This document shows, piece by piece, positions 55,214 to 63,898 of a stretch of DNA of 64,000 nucleotides (its first letter is position 1; each line of letters begins with the position of its first letter). Origin of the DNA: Beduini massiliensis (GTDB lineage: Bacteria; Bacillota_I; Bacilli_A; Erysipelotrichales; Coprobacillaceae). The notes beneath the pieces are model-generated. The model saw only the letters and a program-made list of their open reading frames with translations, was not told the origin of the DNA and did not search any database. Both the position numbers and the translations under genes were made by a program. The stretch spans positions 62,001-126,000 of the forward strand of contig NZ_CDPP01000006.1 in NCBI RefSeq assembly GCF_000829905.1, read 5' to 3'.

Positions 55214-56113
55214 TTATTTCCCCTTCCTTCTAATCATGGTACCTAACGGATAGGCATACTGGTAATAATCAATCTTTGCCCCGTTTACACTGGAAAAACA
55301 AAGGGATGGCATCAAGTAATCCACTTTAACATCCAAACTGTCTCCAATTGTTTCAAATGTCATTTCTTCATTTCCAACGGTATCTCCGCATAAATAAACA
55401 TTTTCAATCTTTTCATCTTTACCGCCGCCACGTCTAAACTGAATCAGCTGTGAAAGACTGTTCGTTAATTCTGAAATAAATGCCTGACTTCCCTGTTCAG
55501 CTAATAATCTGGATTTATGGGAGAATACATAATGTCCTTGATTAAACATATAGCTCGTTAAGTCATTCCCATCAATCGTCATAATAATGTAAGATTTCTC
55601 GTTTAATTCAGGAATTGCATTTGCTAGTTTGATAATGGCGTTTGTCCCTACATCCACACTTTGAAGTTCAATATTAACACTATTAAATAAAGTGATATAA
55701 GTTTCAAGAAATTCTCTTTCTACCCCCACGCATAACACCTCTACACCATTTTGGTCCTCTAATTTACTTCTTAAAATGGTGTAATCATATAAGAACGCTT
55801 CTTGAGTATCATTAATATCTCTTAATTCATCAACGATTAATTGGCGCATCTCTCGCTCCCTTGCTTTAGGTAAGATTGCAATCTTTTTTAAGATTTTTCC
55901 TGTACACAAGACAAGCCTCGCCTTATTAATTCCCAGCCCTTTTGTCTGTGCCAACACATGGCGTACACTATCCTCATTTAAGATAGTTCCATCAATAATA
56001 ACCCCTTCATCAAAAGGATAAACACGGCATTGATTAATTTTTAAAGTTTGGTGTTCGTAAGTTCCCTGTACTACCTGGATACCACGATTCGATAAATACA
56101 TGACAGTTTCCAT
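55214..56113 (-). CDS. pilM: PilM-like pilus assembly ATPase-fold protein
   Basis: A 299-residue actin-like protein. YLSNRGIQVVQGTY stands in the place of the first phosphate loop, ARLVLCTGKILKKIAILPKA is a PilM-like region, QSVDVGTNAIIKLAN is the linker to subdomain 2, and IMTIDGNDLTSYMF is the second phosphate loop. FTVGGD-like residues are replaced by VYLCGDTVGNEEM. The protein forms a cytoplasmic ring that binds PilN. Similarity is moderate; gene order makes the call firm. Confidence 0.85.
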   Translation of the reverse strand: METVMYLSNRGIQVVQGTYEHQTLKINQCRVYPFDEGVIIDGTILNEDSVRHVLAQTKGLGINKARLVLCTGKILKKIAILPKAREREMRQLIVDELRDINDTQEAFLYDYTILRSKLEDQNGVEVLCVGVEREFLETYITLFNSVNIELQSVDVGTNAIIKLANAIPELNEKSYIIMTIDGNDLTSYMFNQGHYVFSHKSRLLAEQGSQAFISELTNSLSQLIQFRRGGGKDEKIENVYLCGDTVGNEEMTFETIGDSLDVKVDYLMPSLCFSSVNGAKIDYYQYAYPLGTMIRRKGK

Positions 56114-56124
56114 AGATTATCCTC

Positions 56125-57318
56125 CTACAATTTCCCGGCATTTTGATAGATAGAATAGATCGGCAAAATGACCGCTAAGACTACAACTAAGATAATAAGC
56201 GCTAAGATAATGATCATCAAAGGTTCCATAATTGCCACCAACTGTGTGGATGCTACTTCTGCTTCATAATCAAAATCATCTGCTAATGAAGTAAGAATAT
56301 CACCTAAACGCCCGCTTTCTTCTCCAACATAGATACTGCTCGTCAGTTTAGGATCAAACCCGTCAACATCACTGATAGAATTTGATAAGGATGTTCCGCT
56401 TCTTACACTTCTTATCACCTGATCAAACTGGCTCTCCAAATACTTGTTGCCAATGGTTGAGCGTGTAATCATCAGCGCCGTAACAATACCAATTCCACTG
56501 CTATATAGCGAACATAATGTTCTTGCAAAACGAGCTGTATAAATAATACTCATCAATCGCCCAAATTTCTTAATTTTCAATTTCTTTCGATCAACCCATA
56601 AACGGATGCTTTTTACTTGCAATAATGAACTTAAGAAGATTAAAAGGACTAAAAAACCAATCAGCAAATAAAGCCAATTATTCATAAATCCTTTTGCCAT
56701 TCCCATAATCAACGTTGTAATCCAAGGGACCTCTACCCCATCAAATAAATCAAAGAACTTTGGCAGTACCCCCACAAATATAACAATCAATACCAATATG
56801 GTCACAATGACCAAAACAATCGGATAAATCATTGCACTCTGCACTTTTTTATTCAATCGATGATCTTTTTCATATTGTTTCGCCATCGTCAATGCTACTT
56901 GAGCCATTTGTCCGCTTGTTTCTCCAGAACGATACATCTGAATCATCAAAGAGGGAAAGGCCTTACCTTGCATCTCCATCGCTGAAGACAATGTCTCCCC
57001 ACGCTGTAACTGGATATAAATATCATTATAAATATTTTTTAATTTATCCTTCGTTTCCCTTTTGATCATAATGCTAAAAATATTGATCAAACTTAAACCA
57101 GCAGACAGCATGGTGCCAATATCACGGGAAAAGGAAGAAAGTTCATTTAGTTTCATTTTATATTCGCCGGCGTTAACGCTGACTGCTTCTTTACAATCGA
57201 TTAGATAAAGATGATCCTGACGAAGCTTTCTTGAAAGTTCTTCACGACTCAGCGCTTCCATCTCACCGCTTATTTTCTTAGAAGCCAAATTTCTTGCTGT
57301 ATATTTATATGTAGCCAT
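56125..57318 (-). CDS. pilC: type IV pilus inner-membrane platform protein PilC
   Basis: A protein of about 397 residues with the two repeated GspF domains. YKYTARNLASKKISGEMEA begins the family pattern, LSSFSRDIGTMLSAGLSLI is the first GspF box, and MYRSGETSGQMAQVALTMA precedes the central membrane helices. The second repeat (FARTLCSLYSSGIGIVTAL, YVGEESGRLGDILTSLA) ends with the last helix. ATG 57318 is used because GAGGGTG precedes it; it lies 15 bases after the pilD stop. It couples PilB and PilT to pilin insertion. Confidence 0.95.
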   Translation of the reverse strand: MATYKYTARNLASKKISGEMEALSREELSRKLRQDHLYLIDCKEAVSVNAGEYKMKLNELSSFSRDIGTMLSAGLSLINIFSIMIKRETKDKLKNIYNDIYIQLQRGETLSSAMEMQGKAFPSLMIQMYRSGETSGQMAQVALTMAKQYEKDHRLNKKVQSAMIYPIVLVIVTILVLIVIFVGVLPKFFDLFDGVEVPWITTLIMGMAKGFMNNWLYLLIGFLVLLIFLSSLLQVKSIRLWVDRKKLKIKKFGRLMSIIYTARFARTLCSLYSSGIGIVTALMITRSTIGNKYLESQFDQVIRSVRSGTSLSNSISDVDGFDPKLTSSIYVGEESGRLGDILTSLADDFDYEAEVASTQLVAIMEPLMIIILALIILVVVLAVILPIYSIYQNAGKL

Positions 57319-57332
57319 ACCACACCCTCTTC

Positions 57333-58100
57333 CTACAAATGAAATAGTGATAAATACCAACGGATCACTTCATTCCCATATAATAAAGCCAAATAAATCC
57401 CTATGCTAAGATAAGGTCCAAAGGCTATATGATCTTTTCTTGAATTCTTTTTGGTCAGTAATAAATATGTTGCATAACCCCCGGCAATAAGAATGCCAAT
57501 AAAAGCTGCCAATAAATTATTTGCCCAACCTAATAGAAATCCACTTGCTGCCATGAGCTTAATATCACCGCCACCAAAACTATCGGGAATAATCAATGTT
57601 AATCCCAGCATGATTCCACTTACACTGATCATACCGATCATTCGCGTAAATAAATCCAATTCCGGCTGAAGGAAATATTGAATTACTGCCAAAGCAAAAA
57701 GACTGATGACTAATCCATTAGGAATCGTCATGGTATCAAAATCAATCATCGTAATTGCAAGTAAAATCATAAATACTAAAAATGATAAAGGCGTCATCCA
57801 AGATACGCCAAAACGATAGAAACAAAACAGCATCATCAATCCGCCGATACATTCTATTATAAATGAACGTAAACCTATTTTTTGCTTACAATAACGACAT
57901 TTACCTCTTAATAGGATATAACTGACAACCGGTATTAGATCATAAGCTTTGATCGGATGCTGACAAGCATCACAGTGACTTCGATCACTTACAATCGATT
58001 TTCCCTGCGGTACGCGATCGATCACAACATTTATAAAACTTGCCACACAACTCCCTACTAAAAACAAATAAACACCGATAATGACTAACGCTCCGGACAT
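57333..58100 (-). CDS. pilD: prepilin peptidase and N-methyltransferase PilD
   Basis: A 255-residue membrane aspartic peptidase that cuts prepilin leaders after Gly and methylates the new N-terminus. Two CxxC pairs (CDACQHPI, CRYCKQKIG) lie in the methylase-side cytoplasmic domain at about 43 and 70. The catalytic Asps are seen in TMIDFDTMTIPN and FGGGDIKLM. About seven membrane helices are present. It lies between the major pilin and pilC. All prepilin signals in this operon have the Gly-Phe/Met-x-Leu pattern that PilD recognises. Confidence 0.96.
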   Translation of the reverse strand: MSGALVIIGVYLFLVGSCVASFINVVIDRVPQGKSIVSDRSHCDACQHPIKAYDLIPVVSYILLRGKCRYCKQKIGLRSFIIECIGGLMMLFCFYRFGVSWMTPLSFLVFMILLAITMIDFDTMTIPNGLVISLFALAVIQYFLQPELDLFTRMIGMISVSGIMLGLTLIIPDSFGGGDIKLMAASGFLLGWANNLLAAFIGILIAGGYATYLLLTKKNSRKDHIAFGPYLSIGIYLALLYGNEVIRWYLSLFHL

Positions 58101-58204
58101 AGTTTCCTCCTACAATACACTTATTATTTATTATAGCATTTTCCACTATAATTTGTATAGTTCGAGCTTTGTCAAATCGTGTCAAATTTGTCTTTTTTTA
58201 TCTG

Positions 58205-58240
58205 ATAAAATAAAGAATATCGGGTTTCAATTCCCGATAT
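58205..58240 (-). terminator. hairpin between pilA and pilD (partial terminator)
   Basis: On the minus strand ATATCGGG and CCCGATAT pair around an eight-base loop and run into TCTTTATTTT. It would lower transcription of pilD and the assembly genes relative to the major pilin. Confidence 0.75.
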
Positions 58241-58245
58241 CTTCA

Positions 58246-58668
58246 TTAAGCTTTGTTTGTAATTTTAATTTCGTTATTTGGATCAATTTCAGCTGTAATT
58301 GTTTTAGAGTTGCTAGTAAAGACAACTGTATACTTGTTAGCGGTCGTATCATAACCAATACTTGTTACAGTAATAGTTGAACCATTTGTTGCTGTTGCTT
58401 CAACCTTATCATTTGCAACACTTACTAATGTTGAATAATCAGTGATAGGTGTACCTTTTGCAGTTGCTTTCGCTTCTTCAGCCTGTACAACTAAATAAAT
58501 TGAACGTGCTTCAGACACATAACGTGCATTATTTGCATCTTCAATATATCCTGTTACAACAGGAACAGTGATAGCAGCCAAGATTGCAATAATCACAAGC
58601 ACAACTACTAATTCAATTAAAGTAAACCCTTTTTTATTTTTCTTCAATTGTTTAATCTTATTTAACAT
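58246..58668 (-). CDS. pilA: type IV major pilin PilA-like
   Basis: A 140-residue prepilin: short basic leader (KQLKKNKKG), then FTLIELVVVLVIIAILAAI (Glu5 present) and a small C-terminal domain (ITDYSTLVSVANDKVEAT, TTANKYTVVFTSNSKTITAE) without Cys pairs. First gene of the operon, with RBS AGGAGA and a terminator-like hairpin behind it, which fits high expression of the main fibre subunit. ITVPVVTGYIEDANNARYVSEA also resembles ComGC-like pilins, so a role in DNA uptake is possible. Confidence 0.93.
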   Translation of the reverse strand: MLNKIKQLKKNKKGFTLIELVVVLVIIAILAAITVPVVTGYIEDANNARYVSEARSIYLVVQAEEAKATAKGTPITDYSTLVSVANDKVEATATNGSTITVTSIGYDTTANKYTVVFTSNSKTITAEIDPNNEIKITNKA

Positions 58669-58936
58669 CTTTTATCTCCTCCATACGTTTATTTAACGTC
58701 CCTTAATAAATAGTATACATAAAACGAGTAAAAAAGAAATAGTTTTAACTGAAATTTGCGGAAAATTACTTGAAATTACCGCTATAAATGACATATTCTT
58801 CCTAATATAATTTAATATTAAAGATATTTCTTATCTTCATATCCAATAAATATATTAAATACTCGAATAACTACTTATTTTGGCTTGTTTATAGTATAAT
58901 CTTATTAATAAAATGTCAAGGAGTGTGACCTATGCA

Positions 58937-60091
58937 ATGGATTATAAAAAGATAGATAAACTGATAATGAAATACTTGATCATTATTGTCTTATTGATAT
59001 TAGCAGTAACCAATATGAACTTTATTGTCCGTTCCATTAACTTAGTATTTACCGCTTTTGCAAATATCATTTTTGCGGCAATGATCGCTTATGTCATCAA
59101 TATCATTATGAGTCGAATTGAAAAAATAATTGTCAATACAGATCAGCCTTTTCTTATTAAAAGAAAACGTATTTTTGGAGTCATACTGTCATTAGTGACA
59201 ATAGCCCTGATCTTTTATTTGCTGATTAATCTGATTCTGCCTGAATTTTTTAAAGCTGTGACAGTACTCATTGAAACTATTCCTACATACGCCGAACAGC
59301 TAAGAGTATTTTTAATGGATGCCTTTGAAAATATGCCGGATATTTCTCAATACGTGAATAGTCTCCAGCTTGATTGGAAAAGCATTGTCGATAATTTCCT
59401 TGCGATTGCGGGAAACGGCTTAGGCAATGTTCTTGGAACGACATTCAATATTGTAAGTTCAATCATGGGCAGTCTCTTCAATATGCTGTTGGTCATTGTT
59501 TTTGCCATCTATCTGTTGATTGATAAAGATCGTTTTATAACCCTATATTATCGCCTTACCACATTATATCTAAGTGAGGAGCAACGTAAAAAAATAGGGG
59601 TTGTATTAAAAGTCACCCATCAATCTTTTAGTTCCTTTATTGGCGGACAATGTATTGAAGCCGCTATTCTTGGTTCATTATGCACATTAGGAATGATGAT
59701 CTTGCAAATGCCTTATGCGATTATGATTGGGACATTGGTAGGAACAATCAACATCATCCCAATTATCGGTGCATACATCGGCGGCGCAATCGGTGTATTT
59801 ATGGTGTTTACCGTTAGTCCGATGCAGTCTTTAGCATTTCTTGTTTATCTCATTATCCTTCAACAGTTTGAAAGCAATGTCATTTATCCGCGTGTGGTGG
59901 GAAACTCCGTTGGTTTGCCAGGCATTTATGTGTTGGCTTCAGTGATCGTTTTTGGAGCCATCGCCGGTATTCCGGGAATGTTTTTAGGAATCCCCACAAT
60001 TGCCAGTCTTTACAAATTATTGAAGATGCATATAATAAGAAAAGAAACTGCCTTAAAACAAACCCAACACATTAAAGAAGATACTCAATAA
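58937..60091 (+). CDS. AI-2E family permease (UPF0118)
   Basis: A membrane protein of about 384 residues with eight expected helices, a long loop between helices 2 and 3 (residues 75-150: LPEFFKAVTVLIETIPTYAE), and the family signature QCIEAAILGSLCTLGMMILQ and IPIIGAYIGGAIGVF. The last part (NVIYPRVVGNSVGLPGIYVL) is typical. Family members have been linked to AI-2 export and to sodium/proton exchange, so the substrate is uncertain. Several in-frame ATG/GTG codons precede; ATG 58937 is the most central, with AAGGAG 13 bases upstream. Confidence 0.9.
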   Translation: MDYKKIDKLIMKYLIIIVLLILAVTNMNFIVRSINLVFTAFANIIFAAMIAYVINIIMSRIEKIIVNTDQPFLIKRKRIFGVILSLVTIALIFYLLINLILPEFFKAVTVLIETIPTYAEQLRVFLMDAFENMPDISQYVNSLQLDWKSIVDNFLAIAGNGLGNVLGTTFNIVSSIMGSLFNMLLVIVFAIYLLIDKDRFITLYYRLTTLYLSEEQRKKIGVVLKVTHQSFSSFIGGQCIEAAILGSLCTLGMMILQMPYAIMIGTLVGTINIIPIIGAYIGGAIGVFMVFTVSPMQSLAFLVYLIILQQFESNVIYPRVVGNSVGLPGIYVLASVIVFGAIAGIPGMFLGIPTIASLYKLLKMHIIRKETALKQTQHIKEDTQ

Positions 60092-60114
60092 GGGAACTCA
60101 CGTTCCCTTTTATT
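60088..60114 (+). terminator. intrinsic terminator of the AI-2E gene
   Basis: AAGGGAAC and GTTCCCTT pair around TCAC and run into TTATT. It starts at the stop codon; the convergent gene ends inside it. Confidence 0.8.
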
Positions 60115-60451
60115 ATGGCTTAATATAAGCAAACCCTTCATTTTGCCTGATAACCAACTCAACAACTCCAGCCGGAACAATCGTAATTTGATCTATAAGA
60201 TCTTCCTTTATAATTTTCTGTGCATTTAAGGCGTTTTGGCATGCCGCAATCACGACTCCGTTTTCAAGAAGTTCATCGATCTGTTGTTCCCATTCACTTT
60301 CTTTTTTCAATTTTTCAACCGCTATACTGTTCGCTAAAATTTCAATTTCAAACGTTGTCTTGTTTTCTTCGCCATATTTCAGCATATTTCTTACGTTCCC
60401 AAGACAAAGCTGCCATTTTTCATTCTCATCAACATGATAAATCACTTTCAT
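60113..60451 (-). CDS. DsrE/DsrF-like family protein
   Basis: A protein of about 112 residues with a DsrE/YchN-like fold: KVIYHVDENEKWQLCLGNVR, FEIEILANSIAV, and VVIAACQNALNAQKI with a Cys at the site used in sulfur-transfer relatives. It may take part in persulfide handling, but many such small proteins have no proven activity. ATG 60451 is chosen over GTG 60460 because AAGGAG lies at proper distance. It is convergent with the AI-2E gene and faces away from the redox operon. Confidence 0.8.
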   Translation of the reverse strand: MKVIYHVDENEKWQLCLGNVRNMLKYGEENKTTFEIEILANSIAVEKLKKESEWEQQIDELLENGVVIAACQNALNAQKIIKEDLIDQITIVPAGVVELVIRQNEGFAYIKP

Positions 60452-60516
60452 TATCTTCACTCCTTTTTCGTATTTATTATAACATAACGCGTCATCAGCG
60501 TCTGCATTTATGCAAT

Positions 60517-60568
60517 GTAACTTTATTTAATCAAGTTACTTTACAAAGTTAATTCATAGTGTTATAGT
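60517..60568 (+). promoter_or_regulatory. promoter and operator-like repeats of the rclA redox operon
   Basis: TTTACA (60540-60545), a 17-bp spacer and TATAGT (60563-60568) form the promoter. GTAACTT (60517-60523) and AAGTTAC (60533-60539) form an inverted repeat just upstream, and ACTTTACAAAGT (60538-60549) is a palindrome over the -35 box. These are good candidate sites for the HxlR regulator encoded in the operon. Confidence 0.65.
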
Positions 60569-60599
60569 AGGAGTGTAATCAAAAGGAGGAAATAAAATT

Positions 60600-61931
60600 A
60601 TGAAAACATATGATGCAATTATCATTGGTTTTGGCAAGGGAGGAAAAACGTTGGCTGTTGATTTAGCAAAGCGCGGACAAACGGTGGCTATGATTGAAAA
60701 GTCAGATAAGATGTATGGTGGGACCTGTATCAACGTTGGATGTATTCCCTCTAAATCATTAATTATTCAAGCCGGTCAGCATGACTACTCGCAAGCAGTT
60801 AAGAATAAAGAAGCACTGGTAACAAAACTTCGTCAAAAAAATTTCGATAAGTTAAATCAATTAGATAATATTACCATTTATACAGCTACTGCGACTTTTA
60901 AAAATAATCATGAAGTGCATATTCAAAACGAAGAGATTGAAGAAACCATTTACGGTGAACATATCTTTATTAATACAGGTGCCACACCTGTCATCCCTCA
61001 AATCGAAGGAATCTTAAATACTCGTCATATTTACACCAGTGCTGAAATGATGAGTTTAGAAAAATTACCTAAACGTTTGGCAATTATTGGCGGCGGATAT
61101 ATCGGTCTTGAATTCAGCAGTATGTATGCCCGTTATCACAGTGAAGTCACTGTCTTTGAATTTGGCAGCCGCCTTGTTCAAAGAGAAGATGAAGATGTGG
61201 CTCAGGAAATTTTGCATGTACTGGAAAATCAAGGCGTCAATTTCCATTTTAACGCCAGTGTGACACGTGTGGAAAATTTAGATGAAACTGTACGCATTAC
61301 TTATCAAGATCAGCAAGGAAATCAAAAAGAAGAAATCGTGGATGCCGTATTATTAGCTACTGGTCGCAAAGCCAACACAAATGACTTAGGACTGGAAAAC
61401 ACAAATATTCAAATGGATTCCCGTGGAAACATCATCGTCAATGAACATCTCCAGACTACAGAAGATCATATTTATGCAATGGGCGATGTGAAAGGGGGAT
61501 TGCAGTTTACCTATATCTCATTAGATGATTACCGCATCGTCAAAGATCATTTATTTGGTGAAGGAAAACGTACTACATCAAATCGCGGCAATGTCGCTTA
61601 CTCTGTTTTTATTTCACCTACATTCTCTCGTGTTGGTTTGAGTCAGCAAGAAGCCATTAATGCAGGATATGATATAAAAGTAGCTCAGCTTCCTGCTGCT
61701 GCCATTCCAAGAGCGAACGTTATTTCTCAGCCAAACGGTTTATTAAAAGCGATCATTGACACCACCTCAGATAAGATTTTAGGCTGTGTACTATTTTGCG
61801 CAGAGTCTGAAGAAATGATCAATTTTATAGCATTAGCGATGGATCTTGGATTACCTTATCAAAAAGTGAGAGATCATATCTTTACTCACCCTACCATGTC
61901 AGAAGCATTAAACGATTTATTTACAATTTAA
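60600..61931 (+). CDS. rclA: RclA-type flavin disulfide oxidoreductase (hypothiocyanous acid reductase)
   Basis: A 443-residue FAD/NAD(P)H enzyme. IIGFGKGGKTLAV binds FAD, YGGTCINVGCIPSKSLI holds the redox Cys pair (C43/C48 region), IIGGGYIGLEF binds NAD(P)H, and GLQFTYISLDDYRIV plus HIFTHPTMSEALNDLF at the end are hallmark RclA segments. RclA-type enzymes reduce hypothiocyanous acid, a host-made oxidant in saliva and inflamed tissue; the copper form also exists. First gene of an operon with thioredoxin and CcdA-TlpA genes. RBS AAGGAGG. Confidence 0.93.
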   Translation: MKTYDAIIIGFGKGGKTLAVDLAKRGQTVAMIEKSDKMYGGTCINVGCIPSKSLIIQAGQHDYSQAVKNKEALVTKLRQKNFDKLNQLDNITIYTATATFKNNHEVHIQNEEIEETIYGEHIFINTGATPVIPQIEGILNTRHIYTSAEMMSLEKLPKRLAIIGGGYIGLEFSSMYARYHSEVTVFEFGSRLVQREDEDVAQEILHVLENQGVNFHFNASVTRVENLDETVRITYQDQQGNQKEEIVDAVLLATGRKANTNDLGLENTNIQMDSRGNIIVNEHLQTTEDHIYAMGDVKGGLQFTYISLDDYRIVKDHLFGEGKRTTSNRGNVAYSVFISPTFSRVGLSQQEAINAGYDIKVAQLPAAAIPRANVISQPNGLLKAIIDTTSDKILGCVLFCAESEEMINFIALAMDLGLPYQKVRDHIFTHPTMSEALNDLFTI

Positions 61932-61945
61932 AGGAGGAAAATCAT

Positions 61946-62260
61946 ATGTCAAATGTTATACACCCAAATGAAAAAGAATTTAATGAAGTTATCAGCAGCA
62001 ACGAAACGGTCTTTGTAGATTTCTTTGCAGCTTGGTGTGGTCCATGTAAGATGCTCTCACCAGAAATTGAAAAATTAGCCGATGAATATCAAGGACAGGT
62101 GCCGGTCTTGAAGGTCGATGTCGATCAGCAAGCAACGTTAGCACAACGCTATGGTATTCAAACGATTCCAACGCTTATTGTATTTAAAAACGGGGAAATT
62201 AAACATCAGTCAGCGGGATTCCGCCCATACGTTCAATTAAAGAATTTATTGGAATCATAA
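61946..62260 (+). CDS. trxA: thioredoxin
   Basis: A 104-residue thioredoxin with the active site WCGPCKM (about residue 30) and the cis-Pro in TIPTLIVF. Length and fold elements (VFVDFFAAWCGPC, VDVDQQATLAQRYGIQ) are normal. Cytoplasmic disulfide reductant. It lies 14 bases after rclA and just before a CcdA-TlpA fusion, which suggests it passes electrons from the cytoplasm to the CcdA part of that protein. RBS AGGAGG. Confidence 0.96.
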   Translation: MSNVIHPNEKEFNEVISSNETVFVDFFAAWCGPCKMLSPEIEKLADEYQGQVPVLKVDVDQQATLAQRYGIQTIPTLIVFKNGEIKHQSAGFRPYVQLKNLLES

Positions 62261-62263
62261 TAT

Positions 62264-63421
62264 ATGTCATTTCAAAACGTGAGTTTTTTGCTTGTTTTTA
62301 TTGAAGGATTATTATCCTTTCTTTCTCCCTGTGTCTTGCCTCTGCTTCCTGTCTACATGGGATATCTGAGCGGACAAATCGATAACGAAAACCCACATGC
62401 TCAGCGAAAGATTCTGATATTAACCCTGTGTTTTATTATCGGGATCTTCTCTGCTTTGCTTTTATTAAATACCGGACTCAATATTTTCAGTCAGTTCTTT
62501 AAAGAACACATGACATTTATTATTCGTGCCGGTGGAATCCTAATCATTTTATTAGGAATTCATCAATTAGGGATTATAAAATTCAACACATTAGAAAAGA
62601 CTTTTCGTATTCAAGTAAAAAAGAAAAACATCCCTACTTATTTATTTGCCTTTGGTCTTGGCTTTACTTTCAGCTTTTCATGGACACCCTGTATTGGTCC
62701 CGCTTTATCTGGTATTTTGCTCTTAGCGAACAGTTCACAAAGCTTCTTAATAAGTAATTTATTAATGTTTGTCTATGCCTTAGCACTGACAATCCCTTTT
62801 CTTATACTGGGAATCTTTACGAATAAAGCACTGCATTGGTTTTCTAAATATAAACGTTTTGTACAATACAGTGTTAAAATCGGAGCGGTAATTCTTATTT
62901 TCATCGGTATCATGATGTTTACCGGTAAAGCTAATAATATCAGTAACTATGTCAGTCCGATCCCACAAAACGAGAGTGCTAAAGAAGATCCTAAAAACCC
63001 ACCCCTTACTTTTGCTCTCTATGATCAAAATGAACAGCTGATAAGTTTTGAAGATTACCGCGGTAAAATTATCTTTCTGAATTTTTGGGCAACATGGTGT
63101 CCACCCTGCGTAGCAGAACTCGGGCATATTCAGGAATTATATACACAATATAAAGATAGTCAAGATGTTGTCATCCTCACTGCTATTCTTCCGGGTGATC
63201 GTGGAGTATCGAAACAGGATATTCTTGCATTTATAGATGAAAATGAGTATACTATGCCCGTATTATTTGATGATGGTACGCTGTTTAGTTATTTTGGAAT
63301 CAACAGTTATCCCACAACCATAATGATTAATAAAGATGGTACACCCTACGGTTATGCCAAAGGACAACTGACAAAGGAAATGATGGAAAAACTGATCAGC
63401 CAAACATTAGCGATTAATTAG
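62264..63421 (+). CDS. CcdA-TlpA fusion: membrane electron carrier with an external thioredoxin domain
   Basis: A 385-residue protein. Residues 1-225 form a CcdA/DsbD-like membrane part with six or seven helices and two key Cys (FLSPCVLPLLPVYMGYL and SWTPCIGPALSGIL). Residues 245-385 form a TlpA/ResA-type thioredoxin domain with WATWCPPC and SYPTTIMI outside the membrane. It should carry electrons from cytoplasmic thioredoxin to the outer domain, to reduce extracytoplasmic disulfides or peroxides. Cys pairs are all present. The arrangement with trx and rclA suggests an oxidative-stress repair route. Confidence 0.92.
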   Translation: MSFQNVSFLLVFIEGLLSFLSPCVLPLLPVYMGYLSGQIDNENPHAQRKILILTLCFIIGIFSALLLLNTGLNIFSQFFKEHMTFIIRAGGILIILLGIHQLGIIKFNTLEKTFRIQVKKKNIPTYLFAFGLGFTFSFSWTPCIGPALSGILLLANSSQSFLISNLLMFVYALALTIPFLILGIFTNKALHWFSKYKRFVQYSVKIGAVILIFIGIMMFTGKANNISNYVSPIPQNESAKEDPKNPPLTFALYDQNEQLISFEDYRGKIIFLNFWATWCPPCVAELGHIQELYTQYKDSQDVVILTAILPGDRGVSKQDILAFIDENEYTMPVLFDDGTLFSYFGINSYPTTIMINKDGTPYGYAKGQLTKEMMEKLISQTLAIN

Positions 63422-63450
63422 AAGATATAAAAAGAAGGAGCTGTATTTTG

Positions 63451-63873
63451 ATGAAAAAACAATATGATCTTCCGTGCAATATTGCTCAAAGCTTAAATTT
63501 AATTGGGGATAAATGGACCCTGTTAATTCTCCATGCAATTAAATGCGGTGCACATTCCTATAAGGAAATCAGTGAAGCCTTGCCGGGAATCCCAACGAAT
63601 TTATTAAGCAAACGATTAAAAGATCTTTGTAATGAAGACCTGCTTGTCTGTCATCTTTATTCCAAACATCCTCCCCGTTATCAATATGATTTAACGAAAA
63701 GCAGTCAGGATTTAGATGATGTCTATAATGCTATCTTGATTTGGGGAGATAAGCATCTTGAAAAAAGCTTTAAATGCTTAAAACATAAGGGGGCTCCTGT
63801 TCGTATTGCCTATATCAATGAAGAAACCGGAGAAATCTTAACCGCGGAAGATCTATGTGTTGAAAACCACTAA
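63451..63873 (+). CDS. HxlR-family (MarR-like) regulator with N-terminal Cys
   Basis: A 140-residue winged-helix regulator: CNIAQSLNLIGDKWTLLIL, FSEISEALPGIPTNLLSKRL-type text (YKEISEALPGIPTNLLSKRL), and the wing YSKHPPRYQYDLT. A Cys near residue 9 (DLPCNIA) matches the place of the redox-sensing Cys in HypR and YodB, which respond to hypochlorite, diamide or quinones. It is in the same operon as rclA and trx, so it probably senses the oxidant they remove. AAGGAG precedes TTG 63448/ATG 63451; ATG is used. Confidence 0.92.
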   Translation: MKKQYDLPCNIAQSLNLIGDKWTLLILHAIKCGAHSYKEISEALPGIPTNLLSKRLKDLCNEDLLVCHLYSKHPPRYQYDLTKSSQDLDDVYNAILIWGDKHLEKSFKCLKHKGAPVRIAYINEETGEILTAEDLCVENH

Positions 63874-63898
63874 ATTAACCAACGAAAGAGGAATATTT

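Noticed and set aside
58720-58760. pilA promoter based on TATACT
   Set aside because: The -10-like box is good, but no -35 box is found at proper distance; not listed as a feature.
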